Assembly (NCBI RefSeq): GCF_014649115.1
Contig: NZ_BMSK01000011.1
Location: 224,306 to 288,305 of the forward strand
DNA from: Streptomyces eurythermus
GTDB lineage: Bacteria; Actinomycetota; Actinomycetes; Streptomycetales; Streptomycetaceae
DNA: 64,000 nt
Direction: 5' to 3'
Both the position numbers and the translations under genes were made by a program. Of this stretch, positions 42,597 through 50,734 are shown piece after piece (position 1 is the stretch's first letter; each line of letters opens with the position of its first letter). Below the pieces are notes generated by a model. That model saw only the letters and a list, made by a program, of their open reading frames with translations, had not been told where the DNA came from and ran no database searches.

Positions 42597-44000
42597 ATGA
42601 CCACGCTCGCCGACCCCCGCCCCGGCGGCCGCCCCGGCGACCTGGACCGGGTGCCCGCCCTCACCACGGACCTGGCGGCCCGGGGCGTGCACGGCATCGT
42701 CCTGGCGTACGTGGACACGGCGGGCGTCTGCCGGGTCAAGACGATCCCGACGGCACGGCTGGAGGCGGCCGTGGCCTGGGGAGTCGGCATGTCGCCGGTG
42801 TTCGACACGTTCCTCGCCGACGGCTCCATCGTCACCACCGACGTCCTCGGCTCCCCCGACGGCGACCTCAGGCTCTACCCCGACCTCGACCACCTGGTGC
42901 CGCTGGCCGGACAGCCCGGCTGGGCGTGGGCGCCGGTGGACCGGATCACCCAGGAGGGTGAGCGGCACCCCGGCTGCGCCCGGACCTTCCTGCGCCGGAT
43001 CGTCGCGGACGCCGCCGACCGGCACGGCCTCGCCTTCAAGGCGGCGATCGAGATCGAGTGGGCCGTCGGCGCCGGTTCGGCGCCCGCCGACGAGTTCGTC
43101 CCGGCGGCCACCGGGCCGGCCTACGGCGCCGTCCGGCAGGTGGAGCTGAGCGACTACACCGCCGAGCTGCTGGCCGCGCTCGCCGCCCAGGGCGTGGACG
43201 TCGACCAGATCCATCCCGAGTACGCGCCCGCCCAGTTCGAGGTGTCGGTGGGCGCGCTGGACCCGGTGGCGGCGGCCGACCGCAGCGTGCTGGTGCGGCA
43301 GACGATCCGGGCGGTGGCCCAGCGGCACGGGCTGCGGGTCTCCTTCGCGCCGGCCTACCTCCCCGAGGGGGTCGGCAACGGCGGCCATCTGCACCTGTCG
43401 TGCTGGCGCGACGGGGTGAACCTGCACTCCGGCGGCGAGGGCCGGTACGGCATGACGGACACGGCGCAGGCGTTCCTGGCCGGGATCCTCGCCCATCTGC
43501 CCGGCCTGACCGCGGTGACCGCGCCGAGCCCGGCCAGCTATCTGCGGCTCCAGCCCTCCCAGTGGGCGGGGGTGTTCACCGCCTGGGGCCGGGAGACCCG
43601 CGAGGCCGCCGTACGGGTCGTCACCGGCACCGCCGGCCGCCGGGACCAGGACGCCAACCTGGAGGTCAAGCCCGTCGACCTGGCCGCCAACCCGTATCTG
43701 GCCCTCGGCTGTGTGATCGCCGCCGGGATCGACGGCGTCACGGCGGGCCGCCCGCTGCCCGGGGAGATCACCGGCGACCCGGTGCGGTACGGCCCCGACG
43801 AGGCGGCGGCGCTGGGCGTACGACGGCTGCCGCGGTCCCTGCCGGCGGCCGTGGCGGAGTTCCGCGCGGACCCGGTGCTGCGGGCCGCGCTGGGCCCGGT
43901 CCTCGCCGACGCGGTGAGCGCCGTACGGCTCGGTGAGGCGGCGGCCGTCGAGGGGCTCGCCCCCACCGCGCTGGCGGCGTTCTACCGCTGGGCGTACTGA
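42597..44000 (+). CDS. Glutamine synthetase-like protein, FluG / gamma-glutamyl-amine ligase type
   Basis: This 467-aa protein has the GS fold. The N-terminal beta-grasp carries VLAYVDTAGVCRVKT, the ATP site reads EIEWAVGA and EYAPAQFEVSVG, and the metal-binding HGHL-type motif reads GNGGHLHLSCW. NLEVKPVDLAANPYLALG replaces the ammonia-site region of true glutamine synthetase. It belongs to the non-glutamine-forming branch, which glutamylates amines, and pairs with the amidohydrolase that follows (two-base gap), as in the two halves of fungal FluG. The amine is unknown. The ATG at 42597 follows GAGGAGG. Neighbouring genes suggest polyamine or monoamine use. Confidence 0.85.
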   Translation: MTTLADPRPGGRPGDLDRVPALTTDLAARGVHGIVLAYVDTAGVCRVKTIPTARLEAAVAWGVGMSPVFDTFLADGSIVTTDVLGSPDGDLRLYPDLDHLVPLAGQPGWAWAPVDRITQEGERHPGCARTFLRRIVADAADRHGLAFKAAIEIEWAVGAGSAPADEFVPAATGPAYGAVRQVELSDYTAELLAALAAQGVDVDQIHPEYAPAQFEVSVGALDPVAAADRSVLVRQTIRAVAQRHGLRVSFAPAYLPEGVGNGGHLHLSCWRDGVNLHSGGEGRYGMTDTAQAFLAGILAHLPGLTAVTAPSPASYLRLQPSQWAGVFTAWGRETREAAVRVVTGTAGRRDQDANLEVKPVDLAANPYLALGCVIAAGIDGVTAGRPLPGEITGDPVRYGPDEAAALGVRRLPRSLPAAVAEFRADPVLRAALGPVLADAVSAVRLGEAAAVEGLAPTALAAFYRWAY

Positions 44001-44002
44001 CC

Positions 44003-45202
44003 GTGGCCGCCCCGGGACCGGTCCACGAGGCCCTCGCCGCGCTGCCGCTGGTGGACCACCACTGCCACGGCGCGGTGACCGCCGATCTGACCGCCGGCCA
44101 GTTCGCGTCCCTGCTCACCGAGGGCGCGGCCTGGCCCGGCGTCTCCCCCTTCGACACCCCCGCCGGCGTGGCCGTGCGCCGCCACTGCGCGCCCCTGCTG
44201 GACCTGCCCCGGCACGCCCCGCCCGCCGACTACGCGGCCCGGCGCGCGGAGCTCGGCTGGCGGGAGGTCAACCGGCGGTTCCTGACGGCGGCCGGGACCG
44301 AGGTGTTCTGCGTGGACACCGGCTTCGCCCCGCACCCGCTCACCACGCCCGCCGAGCTGGCGGCGGCGGCCGGGGCCACCGCCTGCGAGGTGGTGCGGCT
44401 GGAACGGGTCGCCGAGGCGGTGGTGGCACGGGGCGTGGAGGCGGGCGAGTACGCGGCCGCGTTCCGCGCCGCCGCCGAGGAGGCCGTACGGCGGCCGGGC
44501 GTGGTGGCGGTGAAGTCGGTCGCGGCGTACCGCACGGGCTTCGCGCTGGACCCCGGGCGCCCCACGGACGCCGAGGTGACCCGGGCGGTCCGGCACTGGC
44601 CGGCGCACGACGGCCGCCTGGCCGACCCGGTGCTGGTACGGCACCTGCTGTGGACCGCCGTCGATCTCGGGCTGCCGCTGCAACTGCACACCGGGTTCGG
44701 CGACGCGGACCTGCGGCTGCACCGCGCCGACCCCGCCCTGCTCACCGACTGGCTGCGCCTGACCGCCGGTACGGTCCCGGTCCTGCTGCTGCACTGCTGG
44801 CCGTACCACCGTCAAGCGGCGTACCTTTCGGCGGTGTTCGAGCACGTGTACCTGGACGTCGGCCTCGCGCTGCACCACACCGGGCCGGCCCGCTGCCGGG
44901 CGGTGCTGGAGGAGGCGCTGGAGGTGACCCCGTTCCGCAAACTGCTGTACAGCTCCGACGCCTACGGTGTGGCCGAGTTCCACCACCTGGGCGCCCTGTG
45001 CTTCCGCCGTGGCCTGGCCGGTCTGCTGCAGGACCGGGTGGACGCCGACGAGTTGAGTCTGGCCGACGCCCTGCGGATCGCGGACTGGACGGGCCGCGGC
45101 AACGCCCGGCGGCTGTACGGACCGCCCGTGTCCGGACCCGACGGCCTCTCCCTGTCCGAAGCGGCCCGCGATCCCGGCGGGCGCCCCACCCGGAAAGTAT
45201 GA
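44003..45202 (+). CDS. Amidohydrolase, FluG N-terminal-like
   Basis: This 399-aa metal-dependent amidohydrolase begins at the GTG at 44003, two bases after the synthetase stop. Metal ligands visible are HHCHG (HxH-type), a Lys in VAVKSVAAYRTG, His in LHTGFGDADL and LHCWPYHRQ, and Asp in YSSDAYGVAEFHH. It resembles the N-terminal half of fungal FluG and YwcI-like hydrolases. With the synthetase gene this suggests a two-step glutamylation/hydrolysis route for an amine, the reverse of the fused fungal order. The substrate is unknown. Confidence 0.82.
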   Translation: MAAPGPVHEALAALPLVDHHCHGAVTADLTAGQFASLLTEGAAWPGVSPFDTPAGVAVRRHCAPLLDLPRHAPPADYAARRAELGWREVNRRFLTAAGTEVFCVDTGFAPHPLTTPAELAAAAGATACEVVRLERVAEAVVARGVEAGEYAAAFRAAAEEAVRRPGVVAVKSVAAYRTGFALDPGRPTDAEVTRAVRHWPAHDGRLADPVLVRHLLWTAVDLGLPLQLHTGFGDADLRLHRADPALLTDWLRLTAGTVPVLLLHCWPYHRQAAYLSAVFEHVYLDVGLALHHTGPARCRAVLEEALEVTPFRKLLYSSDAYGVAEFHHLGALCFRRGLAGLLQDRVDADELSLADALRIADWTGRGNARRLYGPPVSGPDGLSLSEAARDPGGRPTRKV

Positions 45203-45209
45203 TCAAGCA

Positions 45210-45746
45210 ATGTCTGACATGACCGAGACCACGCCCGGCTGGCTGACCACGGACGAGCTGGAGATGGCCAGGGCCCGGATGCCGATCCTGTACGTCGAGG
45301 CCGTGCCGGTGCGCGTGGACGACAGCGGTGAGGTCACCAGCATCGGGCTACTGCTGCGCATCGGCCCGGACGGCACGGTCAGCCGGACCCTGGTCTCCGG
45401 CCGGGTCCTGCACCACGAGCGGGTCCGCGACGCGCTGCTGCGCCACCTGGAGAAGGACCTCGGCCCGGTCGCGCTGCCCCGTGTCCCCGCCTCCCTCCAG
45501 CCGTTCACGGTCGCGGAGTACTTCCCGACGGCAGGCATCACGCCGTACCACGACCCGCGCCAGCACGCGGTGTCCCTGGCCTACATCGTGCCCGTCACCG
45601 GCGACTGCCGGCCCCGCCAGGACGCGCTGGACCTCGTCTGGTTCAGCCCGCAGGAGGCCGCCTCCCGGGCCGTGCAGAGCGAAATGCCGGGCGGGCACGG
45701 GGTGCTGCTGAAGCAGGCGCTGGCACACGTCGGGCTGGTGTTCTGA
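45210..45746 (+). CDS. NUDIX-like protein (DUF4916 type) with degenerate Nudix box
   Basis: This 178-aa protein begins MSDMTETTPGWLTTDELEMARARMP, the DUF4916 signature, and holds a Nudix-like box GRVLHHERVRDALLRHLEKDLG. Aligned to GX5EX7REUXEEXGU, the two metal-binding Glu of REUXEE become His and Asp/Lys, so pyrophosphatase activity is doubtful. The ATG at 45210 is seven bases after the amidohydrolase stop. It may bind a nucleotide without hydrolysis, or act in the pathway of its neighbours. Function unknown. Confidence 0.78.
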   Translation: MSDMTETTPGWLTTDELEMARARMPILYVEAVPVRVDDSGEVTSIGLLLRIGPDGTVSRTLVSGRVLHHERVRDALLRHLEKDLGPVALPRVPASLQPFTVAEYFPTAGITPYHDPRQHAVSLAYIVPVTGDCRPRQDALDLVWFSPQEAASRAVQSEMPGGHGVLLKQALAHVGLVF

Positions 45747-45899
45747 GCACACGGGCCATGGCCGGCGCACGACGGTGGCGTGTACCCGACATGGCTATCG
45801 TGTGCTCCGACAGGGTGAGCCGATCGTGACCGGGCGGGCTGCTCCCGGACGAGGTGAGCGGGCCCTCCCTTCGCCCGGCGCTTCCCAGGGGGCGCTCTG

Positions 45900-46133
45900 G
45901 TGGCCGTCGAGGAGGCCGGTCACGGCTGTACGGCGCTGTCCGTCGACGGCACCCGGCTCCGGGACCGCTGGACCGAGCGCCCGGCCTGGGCGTCGTTCGC
46001 CGTCGCGGCCTCGGCCGCGTGCGCCTGGGCGGGGTCCGGCCCGGTCCCGCTCCGGCCCGGCGCCCGGGCGCGGCTGACCGTGCGGGCCGGTGACCATCCG
46101 GAGGCCGGGCTAGTCGAGTTCACCGTCGGCTGA
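45900..46133 (+). CDS. Small hypothetical protein, end overlaps the NB-ARC gene antisense
   Basis: A GTG at 45900 opens a 77-aa frame (VAVEEAGHGCTALSVDG... LVEFTVG) with a Streptomyces-like third-position G/C bias, hence listed. Its last 24 bases overlap the 3' end of the NB-ARC gene on the other strand. No ribosome-binding site is obvious, and it could be a decayed C-terminal fragment of a longer protein. The surrounding 45747-46109 stretch holds nothing else recognisable. Function unknown. Confidence 0.4.
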   Translation: MAVEEAGHGCTALSVDGTRLRDRWTERPAWASFAVAASAACAWAGSGPVPLRPGARARLTVRAGDHPEAGLVEFTVG

Positions 46134-48488
46134 GCGCACGGGGCTGTTGCCGAGGCGGCGCCGGGCCTCCTCCGCGCGCGGGCTGCGGACCTGTTCGAAC
46201 AGCGACCCGGCGGCGGCCCAGTCGACGGCTGCCCGCTGCTCGTCCCTCAACTGCCGGTGGACGTCGCCCCGCAGCAGGCGCGCCACCGCGAGGAAGTACC
46301 CGGAGCCGCCCTTCTCGATGCCGGCGGCCGCCTCGTCCAACGCCCGCAGCGCCTCCTCGGGCCGGTCGCAGGCCAGCCGGTCCTGCGCGTACCGCAGCCA
46401 GGTCTTGCCGACGTTGAGCGCGATGTCCGGCCCGTCCCCGAGCCGCCGGAACCGCTCGCGGGCCTCCCGCAGTGTCCGTTCGGCGTCGTCGTGCCGGCCC
46501 AGCGCGGTGTACGCGGCGCCCTTGTGGTAGGCGAGCAGGGCGCGCCCGCGCGGGTGGGCGAGGTCGCCGAGCGCCGTCTCGGCCTCGGCGAGTAGGCCGA
46601 GGGCCTGCCGCGGGCGGCTCAGCTTCAGTTCCAGCAGCCCGAGAGCCTCCAGCGCGCTGGACTCCGTACGGGCCTCGCCCTCGCCCCGGCCCGTGCCGTC
46701 GCCGCGCACCGACTCCCGTGCTGCTTCGAGGTGTTCACGGGCCCGGCGCGGGTCGTCCTCGGCGAGGCTCCACCGGTCCAGGCGGGCGAAGCCCAGCTGG
46801 AAGTGCATGCGCGCCACCGCCAGCCGGTCGCCGCCGGCGCGGGCCGCGGCCAGGCCGGTCTCGTGGGACTCGACCCACTCGGCGTGGCTGCCGGTGCGCA
46901 GGCAGAAGGTCCACAGCGCCTGGCACAGCCGCCATGCCTCCTCGTACCGTCCGGTGGCGTGGGCGAGACGGACGGCGGCGAGCAGCCCGTCGCGGCGCCG
47001 GGCGAGTTCGCGTTCGGCGCGGGCGCCGTCCTCGGGAGTGCGCGGTACGTCCGGGTAGGCGTGGCCGGGGTCGTAGCGCCAGCGGGAGGACAGCGCCGCT
47101 TCGGCGGCCTCGGCCGACTTGCGCAGATGGCGGACGAACCAGCCGGTCACGGCGTCGCGTTCGGCGTCGGTGTCCTCCCGTTCCGCGCGGGCCGCCGCGT
47201 GGTCGTGGACGAGGGGGTGCAGGCGGTAGGCGTCCACGCCGTCGCGCTCCAGCAGCCGCGCGGAGAGCAGTTCGTGCAGGCCGCGCCGGGCGGTGGCCGG
47301 TTCCCGGTCCGGGGTGAGCGCGTGCACGGTGTCCAGGTGGATGCCGGTGCGGGGCAGGGTGCCGAGGCGCCGGTAGAGGAGGGCGGCGTCGGCGCCGAGG
47401 CGTTCGTAGGCGAGGTCGAGGGCGCCGGGCAGGTCGTGGGTGTCGTCCACGGCGAGCAGTTCCCATCGTGTGGTCCGGTCGGCGAGCCGGGCGGTGATGT
47501 CCTCAAGGGTGCCCGGCACCGGTGTCCTGAGCTGCCCGGCGACCAGGCGCAGGGCCAGCGGCAGCCCGCCCAGGTGCCGGACGACGGGCCGCAGCCGGTC
47601 GGGGTGTTCGGTGCTGCGGCTGACCTTCAGCAGGAGTTCCAGGGCGTGTTCGTCCTTCAGCGGGGCGATCTCCACGGGTTCGAAGTCCAGCAGGGTGTCC
47701 AGGCCGAGCGGCACGCGCTGGCCGGTCATCAGGACGACGTGTCCCGCGGAGTCCGGGAGCAGCGGCCTGACCTCGGCGGGCCTGCTCACGTTCTCCAGGA
47801 CCAGCACGGCCGGCCGGGCGCGCAGTCGCTGCCGTACCAGGGCCGCCTTCGCGTCGGTGTCGGCCGGGCGGTCCTCCCGGGCCACGCCGAGCTGGTCCAG
47901 CCAGCGCTCCAGGACGGCCGCCGGGTCGGCGGGGCGTCCGCGCTCGTCCCGGGCAAGGTCGGCCTGGAGCAGCTCGCCGGGCAGGTCGTCCCGGTGGGAC
48001 TGGAGCCAGCGGCGCAGGGTGGTCCGCTTGCCGACGCCGGGCAGTCCGCACAGGAACATCGCGGTGGTCGCGCGGGCCTCGGTGCAGCGTGCCCAGTGGT
48101 CGTTCATCGCCTGGAAGACGGGGACGTTGTTGACGTAGTGCAGGATGTGGCCGAGCGCGACCGGGGCGGGGCTGCGCTCGATCGTCGCCGCGACCGTCTC
48201 CCGCAGCCGGTGCCCGGCCTCGGGGTGGGAGGCCAGCAGGTCGCGCAGGCGCTCGGCCCACGCTTCCTCGACGGCGTCGGCCGTGTCCTCGTCGCCGGCG
48301 CGCCGGGCGTCCAGCAACTCCTGCCGGGACCACTCCAGTTCCTCCTCGGCCGCCGCCTCGGCCGCGGGCGCGCCCCGCCCGAGCAGCGTCGCGAAGCGTC
48401 TCCTGCCCCATCCCCACAGATCCTGCAGGGCCAGCGTCACGAGACTGCTCGCGCCCATGCCTGCCAGGGCCAGGATTTCCGCTTCCAC
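46110..48488 (-). CDS. NB-ARC ATPase with TPR repeats (NLR-like)
   Basis: This 792-aa STAND ATPase has an N-terminal ~40-residue hydrophobic segment (EAEILALAGMGASSLVTLAL) that could be a membrane or signalling helix, then a charged helical linker. The NB-ARC domain follows at ~120-400, with Walker A GLPGVGKRTTL (~150), Walker B-like RPAVLVLENV and the GLPLAL motif (~310). The C-terminal half is TPR-like (EAALSSRWRYDP... RALLAYHKGAAYTALGR). Walker B ends in E-N rather than D-D. Bacterial NLR-like proteins are known antiphage sensors or regulators of secondary metabolism; which applies is not clear. The GTG at 48488 follows GGGGGAG. Confidence 0.85.
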   Translation of the reverse strand: MEAEILALAGMGASSLVTLALQDLWGWGRRRFATLLGRGAPAAEAAAEEELEWSRQELLDARRAGDEDTADAVEEAWAERLRDLLASHPEAGHRLRETVAATIERSPAPVALGHILHYVNNVPVFQAMNDHWARCTEARATTAMFLCGLPGVGKRTTLRRWLQSHRDDLPGELLQADLARDERGRPADPAAVLERWLDQLGVAREDRPADTDAKAALVRQRLRARPAVLVLENVSRPAEVRPLLPDSAGHVVLMTGQRVPLGLDTLLDFEPVEIAPLKDEHALELLLKVSRSTEHPDRLRPVVRHLGGLPLALRLVAGQLRTPVPGTLEDITARLADRTTRWELLAVDDTHDLPGALDLAYERLGADAALLYRRLGTLPRTGIHLDTVHALTPDREPATARRGLHELLSARLLERDGVDAYRLHPLVHDHAAARAEREDTDAERDAVTGWFVRHLRKSAEAAEAALSSRWRYDPGHAYPDVPRTPEDGARAERELARRRDGLLAAVRLAHATGRYEEAWRLCQALWTFCLRTGSHAEWVESHETGLAAARAGGDRLAVARMHFQLGFARLDRWSLAEDDPRRAREHLEAARESVRGDGTGRGEGEARTESSALEALGLLELKLSRPRQALGLLAEAETALGDLAHPRGRALLAYHKGAAYTALGRHDDAERTLREARERFRRLGDGPDIALNVGKTWLRYAQDRLACDRPEEALRALDEAAAGIEKGGSGYFLAVARLLRGDVHRQLRDEQRAAVDWAAAGSLFEQVRSPRAEEARRRLGNSPVRSADGELD

Positions 48489-48606
48489 AGCACTCCCCCA
48501 CGTTCCGGACGGTTCCCGCCCACGGTAGAGATCATCGCGTCCGGAGCGCAGGTGATCCCACCGACGAGTGACGGGATCAGGCCATTTCAAGGCGGTACGC
48601 GCACAC

Positions 48607-48645
48607 AGCGAAGACCCCCGTGCCGGGTGGCAGCGGGGGTCTTCG
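48607..48645 (-). terminator. Terminator hairpin after the small secreted gene
   Basis: GCGAAGACCCCCG (48607-48619) and CGGGGGTCTTCGC (48633-48645) make a perfect 13-bp stem. The loop itself can pair TGCC with GGCA. It sits 11 bases past the stop of the secreted protein on the minus strand. Confidence 0.82.
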
Positions 48646-48655
48646 CCGGGCTGGG

Positions 48656-49126
48656 TCAGACGCGGTGGGCCGTCAGGGTGACGGTGAACGTCTCGAGGAG
48701 GTTGCCCTGGGTGTCGTAGCGGCCGGAGGTGCCGGTCGAGGTCCAGGTGTCGCCGTTGAGGGTGCCGGTCTGGTCGGCCTTGATGTAGGAGACGACGGCG
48801 CCGGTGGAGTCGTAGATCGGGTGCTCCAGGTGGAAGGTGAACGAGGTGCCGCTCTGCTTCCAGGTACCGGTGGCGAGGTAGGCGTTGTCCTCCGGGATCA
48901 TCTTCAGGGTGCCGTTGCCGTAGAAGAAGAAGTGCGGCTGGACCGGGTTGGGACCGGCGGTGCCGGAGCCCTGCCACTCGCCGGCCAGGCTGGCGTACGT
49001 CGCGTCGGCGGCGACCGGGACGTCGGCGGTGGTGGTGGCCGCGGACGCGGTGGCGGCGCCCAGGCCCGTCAGGGCGAGTACGGCGGTGGCGGCGACGACG
49101 CCGGCGCGGGTGGCGATGCTGCGCAT
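48656..49126 (-). CDS. Small secreted beta-sheet protein of unknown function
   Basis: This 156-aa protein has a signal peptide (MRSIATRAGVVAATAVLAL, cleavage near ASAATTT) and a compact beta-barrel-like domain reading EWQGSGTAGPNPVQPHFFFYG, then GTWKQSGTSFTFHLEHP and TLNGDTWTSTGTSG. This alternation of strands and small turns resembles lipocalin-like secreted proteins. There is no cysteine pair and no catalytic motif. Its ATG at 49126 is typical. A strong terminator follows. Function unknown; it may bind a small hydrophobic ligand. Confidence 0.78.
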   Translation of the reverse strand: MRSIATRAGVVAATAVLALTGLGAATASAATTTADVPVAADATYASLAGEWQGSGTAGPNPVQPHFFFYGNGTLKMIPEDNAYLATGTWKQSGTSFTFHLEHPIYDSTGAVVSYIKADQTGTLNGDTWTSTGTSGRYDTQGNLLETFTVTLTAHRV

Positions 49127-49274
49127 GAGGTGCCCTCTTCCAGATGTGGTGTCGATGGTGAGGTGATGCGTGAGACTTCTCAGGTGGTGCTTGGTGCGTG
49201 GTGCGAAAAGGAGTCTGATGCGGTCTCCTAGAGCGGCGATCGAGGGCTGCTCGCAAGGCGGCTGACCCGTATTC

Positions 49275-49778
49275 TCAGGGCGCCAGTTCCCGGAAGGCGC
49301 CGCCGAAGTAGAGCATCGGGTGCCCCTCGCCCTCGCCGGTGTGGGTGACCTCCGCGACGAGGATCATGTGGTCGCCCGCGGTGTGCCGCTGCCGGATCCG
49401 GCAGGCGAGCGTGGCCAGGGCGCCGCGCACCGCCGGTGTGCCGTTGGGCAGTGTCTCGAAGGCGCCGTCGGTGAACTTGTCGGCGCCCCGGGTGGCGAAC
49501 CGTCGCGCGACGGCCGTCTGGTCGTGGGCGAGGATGCTGATCCCGCAGTCGGTGGCCCGGGTGAACGTGTCGTACGACGTGGCGGTTTCGGCCAGGCAGA
49601 CGAGCACGAGCGGCGGCCGCAGCGACACCGAGCAGAAGGAGCTCGCGGTGAAGCCGTGCGGTGCCCCGAGCGCGTCGCGCGCGGTGACCACGACCACCCC
49701 GCTGGCGAACCGGGCCAGGGCCGCCCGGAAGCTGTCGGCGTCGACGCCGCGTACCGTTTCGGTGATGCCGCCGGTCAC
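49275..49778 (-). CDS. Flavin reductase (NADH:FMN, ActVB-like)
   Basis: This 167-aa flavin reductase-like protein is close in pattern to ActVB-type enzymes: RAALARFASGVVVVTAR, HGFTASSFCSVSLRPPLVLVC and RRFATRGADKF, then AGDHMILVAEV. It supplies reduced flavin to a two-component monooxygenase; the luciferase-like protein in the same operon is the likely partner. The GTG at 49778 overlaps the upstream stop in a GTGA, showing translational coupling. The operon is driven from the MarR-type palindrome at 51920. Confidence 0.9.
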   Translation of the reverse strand: MTGGITETVRGVDADSFRAALARFASGVVVVTARDALGAPHGFTASSFCSVSLRPPLVLVCLAETATSYDTFTRATDCGISILAHDQTAVARRFATRGADKFTDGAFETLPNGTPAVRGALATLACRIRQRHTAGDHMILVAEVTHTGEGEGHPMLYFGGAFRELAP

Positions 49779-50734
49779 GGATCGGCCCTCCCGGTGTCCT
49801 CGCCGGCCCGCAGCGCGGCGAGCACGGCCCCTTGGCGCGCGTCCCGCGCGGCGGCCAGCCGCCGGTAGGCGTCGGCGCCCTGTCCGTACGCCCGCTCGGT
49901 CTGCTCGGCGAGCGTCCGCACGATGTCGTCGGTGAGCGCGGGCGTGCCCAGGTGCTCCCACTCGGCGGCCATCCGGTCCCCGACGGCGCCCAGCATCCGC
50001 CTGAGGCCCCCGGGACCGCCGCCCAGGTGGAACGCCTGGAACGGTCCGACCGCGCCCCAGCGCAGTCCGATCGAGCCGGTCACCACGGCGTCGACCTCCT
50101 CGGCCGTGAGGTATCCCTCGGCCACCAGGTGCACGGCCTCCCGGAACAGGGCCGACTGCAGCCGGTTCGCGGGGGTGCCGGCCATGGGGCGGCGCAGCGC
50201 GACCGGCACCTTGCCCAGGGACCGGTAGAACGCGGCGGCCCGCTCGACGGCGTCGGGCCGGGTGCGGGTGCCCGGGACCAGTTCCACCAGCGGCATCAGA
50301 TGGGCCGGGTTGAACGGGTGGCCGACCAGCAGCCCCGAGGGGTCGTCCATGGTGGCGCCCAGCGCGTCCGCGGACAGCGACGAGGACGACGACAGCAGCA
50401 GCACGTGGTCCGGAGCGGCCCGCTCGGCCTCGGCGAACAGCTCCTGTTTCAACGTGAGTTGCTCGCGTATGTTCTCCTGCACCAGGTCGGTGCCGGCGAC
50501 CGCCTTGGCCACGTCCGGCTCGATCGTGAGCCGGTCCAGCAGCCGGGCCGGGTCGGCGGGCGGCGCGGGCAGCGAGGGGGCGAACAGCTCCACCGCCTCG
50601 CGTGCCGCCCGCTCGGCGTCGGTCCTGCGGGTGCTGAGCCGTACGTCGAGGCCGTGGGCGAGGAACAGCGTGGTCCAGGCCAGACCGATGGTGCCCGCAC
50701 CGACCACGGTGACGGTGCGTACGGGCCCGGTCAT
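49775..50734 (-). CDS. 3-hydroxyacyl-CoA dehydrogenase-like oxidoreductase
   Basis: This 319-aa NAD(P)-dependent enzyme has the Rossmann start TVTVVGAGTIGLAW, the sensing segment GTDLVQENIREQL, the catalytic-type SSSSSLSADAL and the His-containing GHPFNPAHLMPLVELVPG, as in L-gulonate dehydrogenase, lambda-crystallin and the ActVI-1 ketoreductase. The C-terminal helical domain follows. Its ATG at 50734 overlaps the upstream stop in ATGA. In a secondary-metabolite context it could reduce a ketone on a polyketide; a catabolic role is also possible. Confidence 0.88.
   Translation of the reverse strand: MTGPVRTVTVVGAGTIGLAWTTLFLAHGLDVRLSTRRTDAERAAREAVELFAPSLPAPPADPARLLDRLTIEPDVAKAVAGTDLVQENIREQLTLKQELFAEAERAAPDHVLLLSSSSSLSADALGATMDDPSGLLVGHPFNPAHLMPLVELVPGTRTRPDAVERAAAFYRSLGKVPVALRRPMAGTPANRLQSALFREAVHLVAEGYLTAEEVDAVVTGSIGLRWGAVGPFQAFHLGGGPGGLRRMLGAVGDRMAAEWEHLGTPALTDDIVRTLAEQTERAYGQGADAYRRLAAARDARQGAVLAALRAGEDTGRADP

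Noticed and set aside
46110..49256. A longer start for the NB-ARC gene at 49256
   Set aside because: The extra 256 codons are Arg/His-rich and antisense or frame-shifted to the secreted gene at 48656; the GTG at 48488 has GGGGGAG at correct spacing.
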